Shown in pieces: positions 7,771 through 13,358 of a stretch of DNA of 13,358 nucleotides (positions are counted from its first letter, which is position 1; the number at the start of each line of letters is the position of its first letter). The notes below the pieces were generated by a model. The model saw only the letters and a program-made list of their open reading frames with translations. It searched no databases and was not told the DNA's origin. Source of the DNA: CAYLZO01 sp964387775 (GTDB lineage Bacteria; Chloroflexota; Anaerolineae; JAAYZQ01); the NCBI GenBank assembly GCA_964387775.1, contig CAYLZO010000148.1, positions 1-13,358 on the forward strand, read 5' to 3'. Position numbers and translations under genes: made by a program.

Positions 7771-7890
7771 TACCATGAACAGGAGTGGTCGTTGGAAATC
7801 TTGAGCGTGGTGTCCAAACTGGTCCGATCAGCCCCCCTCTTGGTCCCTCTCCGAGAAGCTTTTCACCCCAGGAGGCAAAACTAAATCTCG

Positions 7891-9066
7891 ATGCGACACA
7901 AGACCGTGTTTCTATTTGTCCTTTCGCTGTTGGCTCTCACCGGATTGGCCTGCAATGTCTCCGAATTGGGCGACCTCTTGGAAACGCCCCTGCCCACCAG
8001 GACGAGTGTGGTCGAACAGGTGACAACGCCCGAGTCGGTGGTCGTCGCCCCGACCCCGACCCCGCTGCCCGCTGAGGTCCTGGCCCAGGCCGACGTCGAG
8101 GAGCAACTCGTCATCAACGTGGCCTCGCGGGTGAGCCCGGGGGTGGTGTGCGTCACGGCCGTGAACCAATTCGGCCAGTGTGTGGGCTCGGGTTTTATCA
8201 TCGACGAGGAGGGCCACGTGGTGACCAACAACCACGTGGCGATTGCCGAGCCCGCGCTGCTGGTCACCCTCGCCGACGAGCACACCGTCCCGGCCGAGAT
8301 CGTCGGCACCGATCCGGGCAGCGACCTGGCGGTGCTCAAGATCGACGTCGAGCCCGAGGCGCTGACCGTGGTCGAGCTGGGCGAGTCGGCCAGTTTGCAG
8401 GTTGGCCAGCGGGCCATCGCCATCGGCAACCCCTTTGGCCTGGAGCGGACGGTAACGACCGGCGTGATCAGCTCGCTGGGCCGCACCCTGCGCCGCGAGG
8501 ACAGCGGCTTTCAACTGGCCCAGGTGATCCAGACCGACGCGGCGATCAACCCCGGCAATTCCGGCGGGCCACTGCTCGATTCGCAGGGGCGGGTCATCGG
8601 CGTCAACACGGCCATCCGCTCCGTGACCGGCGTCAATTCCGGGGTGGGGTTCGCCATCCCGGTGGACATTTTGAAGCGGGTCGTGCCCGAATTGATCGCC
8701 TTTGGCCGCTACCGGCACACGTGGGTGGGTTTGGAGGGCAGCACCATCACGCCGGAAGTGGTCGAGGTGATGGAGCTGCCGGTGGAAAACGGCATCCTGG
8801 TGTCTCGCGTCGTGCCGGGGGGGCCGGCCAGCGAGACCGATTTGCAGGGCGGGACGGACTCGGTCGTCATTTCGGGCATCCCGATGACGGCCGGCGGGGA
8901 CATTATCGTCGCCATCAACGAGGTCGAGGTGAAGCGTTTTGACGACCTGGTCAACTACCTGGCGACCCAGACCAGCGTGGGCGACGTCGTGACCCTGACG
9001 GTGGTCCGAGACGGCGAGGAATTGGAGATCGACGTCACGCTGGAGGAGCGTCCGGGGGAGGGATAG
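7891..9066 (+). CDS. Lipoprotein HtrA/DegP-type serine protease with PDZ domain
   Basis: The product is 391 residues. The signal peptide begins MRHK, has a Leu-rich core and ends in the lipobox LTGLAC, so the mature protein would be lipid-anchored at Cys21 outside the cytoplasmic membrane. A Pro/Thr-rich stalk (about 30-65) leads to a trypsin-like domain (about 70-265) with a complete triad: His115 in VVTNNHVA, Asp145 in GSDLAVLKI and Ser224 in NPGNSGGPL. One PDZ domain (about 285-385) ends the protein, with DIIVAINEVEVKRFDDL near its core. The family degrades or refolds damaged envelope proteins. An in-frame stop at 7882-7884 limits the start, and the ATG at 7891 gives an intact lipoprotein signal. 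The AGGAGG upstream is 15 bases away, so initiation may be weak or structure-dependent. Tandem promoters precede it. Confidence 0.96.
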   Translation: MRHKTVFLFVLSLLALTGLACNVSELGDLLETPLPTRTSVVEQVTTPESVVVAPTPTPLPAEVLAQADVEEQLVINVASRVSPGVVCVTAVNQFGQCVGSGFIIDEEGHVVTNNHVAIAEPALLVTLADEHTVPAEIVGTDPGSDLAVLKIDVEPEALTVVELGESASLQVGQRAIAIGNPFGLERTVTTGVISSLGRTLRREDSGFQLAQVIQTDAAINPGNSGGPLLDSQGRVIGVNTAIRSVTGVNSGVGFAIPVDILKRVVPELIAFGRYRHTWVGLEGSTITPEVVEVMELPVENGILVSRVVPGGPASETDLQGGTDSVVISGIPMTAGGDIIVAINEVEVKRFDDLVNYLATQTSVGDVVTLTVVRDGEELEIDVTLEERPGEG

Positions 9067-9083
9067 CCGTAGAGGGTGAAAGG

Positions 9084-9124
9084 GTGAGTGGCCGGGAAGC
9101 GTGCCCGGCGGGACACTCACTTTT
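9084..9124 (+). terminator. Bulged hairpin terminator after the protease gene
   Basis: GTGAGTG (9084-9090) pairs with CACTCAC (9114-9120). Directly inside, GCCGGG (9091-9096) pairs with CCCGGC (9104-9109), leaving a GGGA bulge on the right side and a seven-base loop. TTTT follows at 9121-9124. The combined stem has 13 pairs. It lies between two genes on the same strand, so it could end the protease mRNA or lower expression of the next gene. Confidence 0.6.
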
Positions 9125-9151
9125 CAACCACAATCGGCTAATACTATACAT

Positions 9152-9158
9152 AAGGAGG
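9152..9158 (+). promoter_or_regulatory. Strong ribosome binding site that sets the start of the eRF1-like gene
   Basis: AAGGAGG ends five bases before the ATG at 9164. The same frame is open further upstream to 9101, but that stretch crosses the terminator-like hairpin, so the start at 9164 is preferred. Confidence 0.8.
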
Positions 9159-9163
9159 GCCAA

Positions 9164-10279
9164 ATGTTTTCTGAGCAAGACCTGAACGAATTAGTGGAAT
9201 ATCGTGCCCCAGATTCGAACGTGCTTAGCCTCTACCTGAACGTGGACCCCACGCAGCAGACGACGGACAAATACAGGTTGGTATTGCGCGCATTACTGAA
9301 AGAGGTCGCGGAGGAGGCCGAGGCAGAGGACATCGAGGCCGTGGAGCGCTACTTTGATTTTGAGTACGATTGGCAGGGCAGGGGGGTCGCGCTGTTCTCT
9401 TGCCAGGAGGACGGCTTTTGGCGGTCCTACTCGTTGGCGGTGCCGGTGCACAACTATGCCTACGTGTCCCATCGGCCCTACATCAAGCCCTTGACCGACG
9501 TGTTGGACGCCTATGGGCGTTATGGCGTGATCGTGGTCGATCGGGAGGGCGCCCGGATCTTTCACTTTAACCTGGGCGAGCTGCTCGAGACGGAGGGCAC
9601 CCTTGGGGAAGAGGTGCGCCGCACGAAGCACGGCGGCGCCTCGGGGGTGGCCGGCATGCGGGGTGGAGTTACGGCCCGCACCGCCCGCCGCGACGAGGCC
9701 GTGATCCAGCGCAACTTGAAGGAGGCTGCCGACCTGGCGGATGCCTTCTGCGCCGAAAACGGCATCACGCGCCTGGTGCTGGGCGGGACGGAGGAGACGG
9801 TCAAGCAGTTCAAGGAGTTGATACCCAAGCATTTGCAGGAGAAGGTCATCGGCAGCTTTGTCATTGACTTTGGCGCGCCGCCGGCAGAGATCCAGGCCAA
9901 GTCGATGGAGATCATCGAGGAGGTGGCCGAGGAGCGCGAGGTCAAGCTGGTGAACCAGATGATCGCCGGCTGGAAGCGGGGTAGTGGTGCCACGGCCGGC
10001 CTCTCGGACACGCTGGTGGCTCTGCAGGAGCATCGGCCCTGGATCTTGCTGGTTGCGGCCGGGTTCGAGGCGTCGGGCTATCGCTGTGAGAGTTGCCGCT
10101 ACCTGATGCTCACCGAGCGGGACGAATGCCCCCTCTGCGGCGGCGGGGTGGAGCACGTCGAAGACCTGGTGGACACGATGGTTCACCGGGCGCTGGAGCA
10201 GGGCGTCGAGGTCGAGATCGTGCGCGGCAATGAAGAGCTGGAAGAAGCCGGGGCTGTGGGTTCTTTGCTCCGCTATTGA
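9164..10279 (+). CDS. Bacterial eRF1-like release factor homologue (baeRF type) with zinc ribbon
   Basis: The product is 371 residues and cytoplasmic. Its architecture follows archaeal/eukaryotic release factor eRF1 and Vms1-like proteins. An N-terminal domain (about 1-110) leads to a middle domain with GVIVVDREGARIFHF (121-135). A basic, Gly-rich loop follows, KHGGASGVAGMRGGVTART (155-173), then a long helix starting ARRDEAVIQRNLKEAAD. The loop sits where eRF1 has GGQ, but here reads GGV and GGA. The C-terminal domain (about 200-371) has RPWILLVAAGFEASGYRC and a CX2C-X10-CX2C zinc ribbon (Cys308, Cys311, Cys322, Cys325). Bacterial members are a recognised family proposed in ribosome rescue or quality control, but most are untested. 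Without Gln in the loop, peptidyl-tRNA hydrolysis cannot be assumed. It is downstream of the protease but separated by a terminator-like hairpin. Confidence 0.8.
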   Translation: MFSEQDLNELVEYRAPDSNVLSLYLNVDPTQQTTDKYRLVLRALLKEVAEEAEAEDIEAVERYFDFEYDWQGRGVALFSCQEDGFWRSYSLAVPVHNYAYVSHRPYIKPLTDVLDAYGRYGVIVVDREGARIFHFNLGELLETEGTLGEEVRRTKHGGASGVAGMRGGVTARTARRDEAVIQRNLKEAADLADAFCAENGITRLVLGGTEETVKQFKELIPKHLQEKVIGSFVIDFGAPPAEIQAKSMEIIEEVAEEREVKLVNQMIAGWKRGSGATAGLSDTLVALQEHRPWILLVAAGFEASGYRCESCRYLMLTERDECPLCGGGVEHVEDLVDTMVHRALEQGVEVEIVRGNEELEEAGAVGSLLRY

Positions 10280-10300
10280 CCGGCCGGGCCGGAGAAAACC

Positions 10301-10328
10301 AAGGGCGCTGCCTTGGCAGCGCCCTTTT
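10301..10328. terminator. Strong bidirectional terminator between convergent genes
   Basis: AAGGGCGCTGCC (10301-10312) is perfectly complementary to GGCAGCGCCCTT (10315-10326). A TTTT run on the plus strand (10324-10327) and an A-run to the left (AAAACC, U-rich on the minus strand) allow termination both ways. It lies between the end of the eRF1-like gene at 10279 and the end of the EpsI gene at 10363, which meet head to head. Confidence 0.9.
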
Positions 10329-10362
10329 GATTGAAGTGAGCCTTTCGAAGGTGCGTCTCCGG

Positions 10363-11136
10363 TCAGAAGCGTTCCCAGGGGATGGTCGTGGGAAAGAGCG
10401 CCCGGACGAAATCCCAGGTGGTGGCCAGCGCCGCCGCCTCGTTCCCATCTGGCGGCAAAAAGAGGTTGACCCGCACTGAAAGGACGCCCTCCTCCGAGTT
10501 GCGCTGGGGGTTGTCCCACAGGTACCAGAAGAGGACCATGAGCTTCTGGCCGGTCTCGGCGTGCTCGGTCAGCAGGTACTGGGCGTGCATCGGCTCGTCG
10601 CCGAGCAGGGCCGACTCCCGCCGCTTCTCGGTCACCTGCCACAGCCGCCCTGGATAGCAGGTCTCGGGCGTGTGGCTGAACAGCAAAAAGCTATCCTCCC
10701 CTTTGTTGCCGATGATGGCCAGGGTGACGTCCTGGCCCGAGGCGTCGCGATAGGTGCGTTGCAGGGCGACGGTGGGATGTTTCAAGTAGTAGACGACGGC
10801 CGGATCGTCGGCGATGTACTCGTCCTCGCCGACCTGCTGCCACTCGCCCACCGACGTCGGCAGGGCCTGGGCCATGGCTTCGCTAGTTTCGGCGGTCAGG
10901 TCGTAGGGGCTGCGGACCACGGTCTCGTACGGCGTGATGCGGTACCAGCCCTCGACATCGAGAAAGTAGACGTGCTCGGCGGGCGATCCGGCCGGGTTCT
11001 CCTCACGGGCGGTGGCAGGGGTTGGCACCCCGGCCGAGGCTTTCGACGCCAGGCTCCAGCGCTGGCCCCAGGTGAGGCCCACGCCGACCAGCAACAGGAC
11101 GATGACTAGAAGATGTCTTTGCGCACTCGGGAGCAT
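10363..11136 (-). CDS. epsI: EpsI-family exosortase-associated protein
   Basis: The 257-residue protein has one N-terminal membrane segment (about 8-24, rich in Leu/Val/Ile) after a short basic end. It is therefore membrane-tethered with its bulk outside. The family signature is SHTPETCYPGRLW (154-166): His155, Pro157, Cys160, Pro162, Gly163 and Trp166. Family members accompany or are fused to exosortases and are often linked to exopolysaccharide loci; their exact biochemical role is not settled. The start is ATG at 11136, giving a 31-base overlap with the exosortase gene and implying translational coupling. A longer open frame upstream to 11406 is a shadow of the exosortase gene. An AAAGG about eight bases upstream is a modest ribosome site. 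The gene ends before the bidirectional terminator. Confidence 0.88.
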   Translation of the reverse strand: MLPSAQRHLLVIVLLLVGVGLTWGQRWSLASKASAGVPTPATAREENPAGSPAEHVYFLDVEGWYRITPYETVVRSPYDLTAETSEAMAQALPTSVGEWQQVGEDEYIADDPAVVYYLKHPTVALQRTYRDASGQDVTLAIIGNKGEDSFLLFSHTPETCYPGRLWQVTEKRRESALLGDEPMHAQYLLTEHAETGQKLMVLFWYLWDNPQRNSEEGVLSVRVNLFLPPDGNEAAALATTWDFVRALFPTTIPWERF

Positions 11137-11945
11137 CCCAGCACCTTTCCAAGCACCAACAAGAGACCCAGGGCCATGAGAAAGAGGATGGGGCTCGACC
11201 AGTCGTGATAGTAGGTCAAGGCCGCCTCTTCCCCGAAAAACTGGGCGACGGCCAGCAGGACGGCGATGCGCAGCACGTTGCTGAGGGCGACCAGGGGCAC
11301 CACGGCGGCGACCATGAGGCCCTTGGCCCACAGCCGGCCCTCCACGACGTAAATCCAGCCCACGGCCACCGTGACCATGGCTACCAGCGAGCGCAAGCCG
11401 CTGCACGGCGCCCCCACGACGACGGTCGTGCCCGGCAGGGCGATCTCACCGCCTTGCTGGACGGCCTCGATGCCGGCCAGGCGGACCAGGGACGTGGCCG
11501 AGTTGGCCGTGAAGGCTTCGAGCCAGGGGCTGGCCAGGTCGATGAAGGGCAGCGGCACCATAAAGGCCAGGAAGAGCAAGGGGAAGAGCCAGTGCCGCAG
11601 CCGCGGCCAGCCCTCCAGGTAGAGCAAAATCCCGACGAGGAGGGCCACCAGGATCAGGGAGGCGACAAAGTAGTTCTGCCAGCGCATGGCCCACACGATC
11701 CCGGCCAGGCTGGCCACGGCGAGGGCGAGCCCGGGCCACATCTGCCCGCCGCGCGGCTCGGCCTTCAGGTGCTGCCACTGGCGCCAGGCCAGGAAGGCGG
11801 CGATGGGCGGCACCAGGAAGCCGTGGCTGTAGTAGGGGTTGCTCGACCACGATCGGACCAGCCACACCAGGGCCGGGTAGGCGAGCAAGAGCAAGAGCCC
11901 GGCAATGAGGGGATAGCTTACGGTCGTTAGTTTGACCTTTTTCAT
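11106..11945 (-). CDS. xrt: Exosortase (PEP-CTERM protein-sorting membrane enzyme)
   Basis: From the ATG at 11945 the protein is 279 residues; a TTG at 11966 would add seven. It is very hydrophobic, with about seven or eight predicted membrane segments. The active-site set of exosortases is present: Cys181 in VGAPCSGLRSL, Arg226 in LSNVLRIAVL and His247 in TYYHDWSSP (numbered from the ATG). Exosortases cut the C-terminal tag of exported PEP-CTERM proteins at the membrane in a sortase-like reaction and are thought to transfer them to another anchor. The gene lies directly between a PEP-CTERM protein and an EpsI partner, which fits. Neither start has a good ribosome site, and a 16-bp hairpin ends 24 bases before the ATG. 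Translation may thus be low or regulated. Confidence 0.93.
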   Translation of the reverse strand: MKKVKLTTVSYPLIAGLLLLLAYPALVWLVRSWSSNPYYSHGFLVPPIAAFLAWRQWQHLKAEPRGGQMWPGLALAVASLAGIVWAMRWQNYFVASLILVALLVGILLYLEGWPRLRHWLFPLLFLAFMVPLPFIDLASPWLEAFTANSATSLVRLAGIEAVQQGGEIALPGTTVVVGAPCSGLRSLVAMVTVAVGWIYVVEGRLWAKGLMVAAVVPLVALSNVLRIAVLLAVAQFFGEEAALTYYHDWSSPILFLMALGLLLVLGKVLGCSRVRKDIF

Positions 11946-11969
11946 CAAGAGTCTGCTATCTAGCAACAG

Positions 11970-12004
11970 CCGAGAGCCACCAGGCGCGGCCTGGTGGCTC
12001 TCGG
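11970..12004 (-). repeat. Perfect 16-bp inverted repeat between sorting substrate and exosortase
   Basis: CCGAGAGCCACCAGGC (11970-11985) is exactly complementary to GCCTGGTGGCTCTCGG (11989-12004), with a three-base GCG spacer. In the minus-strand transcript it begins 22 bases after the substrate stop and ends 24 bases before the exosortase ATG. No U-run follows it in that direction, so a classical intrinsic terminator is unlikely. A transcript-end-stabilising or partial-termination hairpin that lowers enzyme relative to substrate is a reasonable inference. Confidence 0.85.
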
Positions 12005-12026
12005 AAAATGTCTGGGATTCAGAACA

Positions 12027-13013
12027 CTACTTGCGACGGCGGGCCCGGATCTGCAGGCCGACGTAGCTGGCCAGGCCGGCGGCGCCGCTGCCCAGCAACA
12101 GGAGCGTCGAGGCTTCGGGCACAAAGGGCGGCGGGCCCGGTTCGGGCGTGGGCTCCTCGGTGGGCTCTTCCGTCGGGGTCGGCACCTCAAAGCTGCCGGC
12201 CTCCAGGAAGACGTTGCTGTCGAGGATCGAGTCGCTGGCATCGGCGATGGCCAGTTTGATGTGATTCGTCTCCCCGGCCGTCACGGCCGAATTGCAGACG
12301 AGGATGACCGTCAGGCCGTCCATCTCGGTGTCAATGTCGCCGCCACCGTCGTCCAGGTCGTTGTTGATGTAGTACTCGGGATTCTCGCGGGGATCGGTGT
12401 CGTAGGGATTGCCGTTGTTGATGGTGTTGATCGATACCGGCTCGCCGTTGATGGTCGCGCAGTTGACGCCGTTGACAAAGAAGGCAAAGACGTCGTTGTA
12501 GGTGCTGTGGACGTATTCGTTGTACTCGTCGGAGGCAAAGACGTAGCGGAACGTGACTGCATCGCCGTCGGGCACAAAGTCAAACTCCAGGATGGCGGCG
12601 TCGTTGGTCGGGAATCCGGAGAGTTCGGTCAGGTCGGGGTCGCCGCTGGTCCCGTTGTCCGCGCTGATGCCGTCTTCGGTATTCGGACCGACGACGTTAG
12701 CGATGTCGCCCGAGCTGAGAATGACGCCCGACTCGAAGCCGATGATGCCGGTGCCGCCGCTAAATGTCCCGGCGGCCACGTCGGCGCCTGTGTAGGTCAC
12801 GTTGGACACGGAAATGCCGGCGCCCACCAGGTTGTTCGCCAGGTCGGTTGCGGTGAGGCCGGTGGTCAGGTCTTGGGTCGTCAGGGCGGTCGGAGAGGTG
12901 GGCTCTTTGGGCCCCGATGGCACCCGGTCTTGGGCAAAGGCGGGGACCACGCCCAACACGCCTGACAATAGGGCAAAGATGGCAACCACTGCAAGAATGG
13001 ATCGTGCTTTCAT
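12027..13013 (-). CDS. Secreted choice-of-anchor L protein with PEP-CTERM sorting tag
   Basis: The product is 328 residues. A signal peptide (1-27, basic MKAR, hydrophobic core, AFA before Gln28) directs export. Residues about 45-275 match the choice-of-anchor L pattern: LANNLVGAGISVSNVTYTG, GVILSSGDI, then FRYVFASDEYNEYVHS (155-170) and YNDVFAFFVNGVN (172-184). Two cysteines (185 and 240) could form a disulfide. An acidic Asn/Asp stretch (about 208-232) might bind metal. A Pro/Glu/Thr stalk (277-297) precedes the tag: VPEAST (298-303), a hydrophobic helix (304-321) and RARRRK at the end, the classic PEP-CTERM tripartite plan. It is probably a surface or extracellular-matrix protein processed by the exosortase downstream. 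The ATG at 13013 is supported by AGGAGG five bases upstream. Its ligand is unknown. Confidence 0.92.
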   Translation of the reverse strand: MKARSILAVVAIFALLSGVLGVVPAFAQDRVPSGPKEPTSPTALTTQDLTTGLTATDLANNLVGAGISVSNVTYTGADVAAGTFSGGTGIIGFESGVILSSGDIANVVGPNTEDGISADNGTSGDPDLTELSGFPTNDAAILEFDFVPDGDAVTFRYVFASDEYNEYVHSTYNDVFAFFVNGVNCATINGEPVSINTINNGNPYDTDPRENPEYYINNDLDDGGGDIDTEMDGLTVILVCNSAVTAGETNHIKLAIADASDSILDSNVFLEAGSFEVPTPTEEPTEEPTPEPGPPPFVPEASTLLLLGSGAAGLASYVGLQIRARRRK

Positions 13014-13337
13014 TTTCTCCTCCTATGTGGAATGAATTGAGTCAAAGGCTGGAGCTTGGTCAGACTCGGTACGAGGGCGCCCAGCAGGCATTCGGTGTCA
13101 CGAACTCCCGGCCCGGGATCTCGACCTGGCTCGGTGCATGGTCAAAACAAAGACAAAGCCGTGTTCTGTGGTCAGCAATAAGCGATTGGCCTGAACGGCA
13201 TCACCTCCCTCTGTGCCTGGTCTTGTTCCTTTCTGTCTGGAGTAAGGACCTTGCCAGCCAGGCTACCACTCTTTCGGTCCATTTTCCAAGTTGGGGTGGG
13301 CGATTGAAGCTACTTTGACTCCCCTGCCCGTTTGGCG
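13014..13337. other. Intergenic region upstream of the sorting cassette
   Basis: This 324-base stretch lies between the PEP-CTERM gene and a divergent promoter. It carries the PEP-CTERM ribosome site (AGGAGG on the minus strand, 13019-13024) and a small GC-rich inverted repeat, TCCCGG-C-CCGGGA, near 13106-13118. I see no convincing sigma-70 promoter for the minus-strand cassette, no sigma-54 site and no recognisable riboswitch. The open frame crossing it on the plus strand shows no domain and looks non-coding. Confidence 0.5.
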
Positions 13338-13343
13338 TATAAT
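13315..13343 (+). promoter_or_regulatory. Near-consensus sigma-70 promoter facing out of the right edge
   Basis: TTGACT (13315-13320) and TATAAT (13338-13343) are spaced by exactly 17 bases, a single mismatch from consensus. Transcription would begin near 13350 and leave the window, so the gene it serves is not visible. It is divergent from the sorting cassette. Confidence 0.75.
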
Positions 13344-13358
13344 CGGCTGGCTCTCGCT

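Larger units (their letters stand above)
7588..7890 (+). other. Long structured 5' leader of the protease gene, or a small RNA locus
   Basis: No credible coding sequence is seen in these 303 bases. The leader contains a second promoter (7632-7660). It also holds a hairpin with arms ACGACC (7715-7720) and GGTCGT (7728-7733), and a perfect seven-base-pair hairpin at 7740-7758 followed by a T-rich run. AGAACC (7661-7666) can pair with GGTTCT (7685-7690) in the longer P1 transcript. AGGAGG at 7870-7875 is the probable ribosome site of the protease, but it lies 15 bases from the ATG, which is long. I match it to no known riboswitch, T-box, 6S RNA or tmRNA. Confidence 0.45.

Noticed and set aside
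9121..9150. AT-rich stretch before the eRF1-like gene as a promoter
   Set aside because: TACTAT or TATACA could be a -10, but the start would fall within or next to the ribosome site, and the candidate -35 (TTTTCA) has poor spacing and is the U-run of the upstream hairpin.
11137..11406. Longer N-terminus for the EpsI-family protein
   Set aside because: It lies entirely within the exosortase gene in another frame, is rich in Gly/Arg/Pro, and would hide the natural N-terminal membrane segment that begins after the ATG at 11136.
11946..11966. TTG start adding seven residues to the exosortase
   Set aside because: It would place the start three bases from the 16-bp hairpin and has no ribosome site. 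The ATG at 11945 followed by Lys-Lys is a better membrane-protein start, although the choice is not certain.
13200..13320. Cyclic-di-GMP riboswitch upstream of the PEP-CTERM gene
   Set aside because: A GAAAGAGTGG stretch on the minus strand recalls part of the GEMM-I fold, but the conserved GGGCAAACC and GCAAAGCC segments are missing and no paired arms fit.
13014..13337. Sigma-54 or sigma-70 promoter for the sorting cassette on the minus strand
   Set aside because: TTGACC and TTGACT occur but lack a -10 at the right distance, and no TGGCAC-N5-TTGCA-like pair is present. The real promoter may use another sigma factor.
1..13358. tRNA, rRNA, CRISPR array, insertion sequence or attachment site
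   Set aside because: Scanning for T-loop signatures, regular spacer repeats, transposase motifs and terminal repeats on both strands gave nothing beyond coding sequence matches such as TTCGAAC-like strings inside genes.

Overview
The window is GC-rich, gene-dense bacterial DNA with no RNA gene, insertion sequence, CRISPR array or phage gene that I could find. The gene set suggests a Chloroflexota bacterium of the Anaerolineae/Caldilineae kind. The clues are a bacterial eRF1-like protein with a zinc ribbon, a lipoprotein HtrA protease with a short Pro/Thr stalk, a very long PAS/GAF hybrid histidine kinase, a barrel-type glycosidase-like protein with a PD-rich linker, and a PEP-CTERM/exosortase pair. 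This assignment is inferred from protein style, not from a marker gene.

Layout. (1) 1-7260, minus strand: an iron-dependent alcohol dehydrogenase, a 1426-residue PAS/GAF hybrid histidine kinase and a glycoside-hydrolase-like protein form a tight operon. The first two genes overlap by 17 bases, and a 28-base gap precedes the third. A separate secreted LysM protein with its own extended -10 promoter follows and runs off the left edge. (2) 7261-7890: a 630-base regulatory interval. It holds an extended -10 promoter for the operon on the minus strand, nested inverted repeats, and two tandem sigma-70-type promoters on the plus strand. One of these is a perfect TTGACA-17-TATAAT. They feed a leader of about 300 bases with two hairpins, the second of which looks like a terminator or attenuator. 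(3) 7891-10279, plus strand: a lipoprotein HtrA-type serine protease, then an internal terminator-like hairpin, then a bacterial homologue of eRF1 release factors with a zinc ribbon. A strong bidirectional terminator closes the segment. (4) 10363-13013, minus strand: a compact protein-sorting cassette. It encodes a secreted choice-of-anchor L protein ending in a PEP-CTERM tag, an exosortase with its Cys/Arg/His active site, and an EpsI-family partner overlapping the exosortase by 31 bases. A perfect 16-bp hairpin separates substrate and enzyme. (5) 13014-13358: an intergenic stretch with a strong plus-strand promoter at the right edge for a gene outside the window.

How the genes work together. 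The most interesting unit is segment 4, which looks like a self-contained one-substrate/one-enzyme exosortase module. The substrate carries a signal peptide, an adhesin-like domain, a Pro/Glu/Thr stalk and the sorting tag. The exosortase would cleave the tag at the membrane, and EpsI would support processing or export. Segment 1 appears to couple a redox enzyme with a signal-integrating kinase by translational overlap, but its stimulus and output are not visible here. Segment 3 pairs envelope proteostasis (HtrA) with a possible ribosome-associated factor. The two are separated by a hairpin, so they may not be expressed equally.
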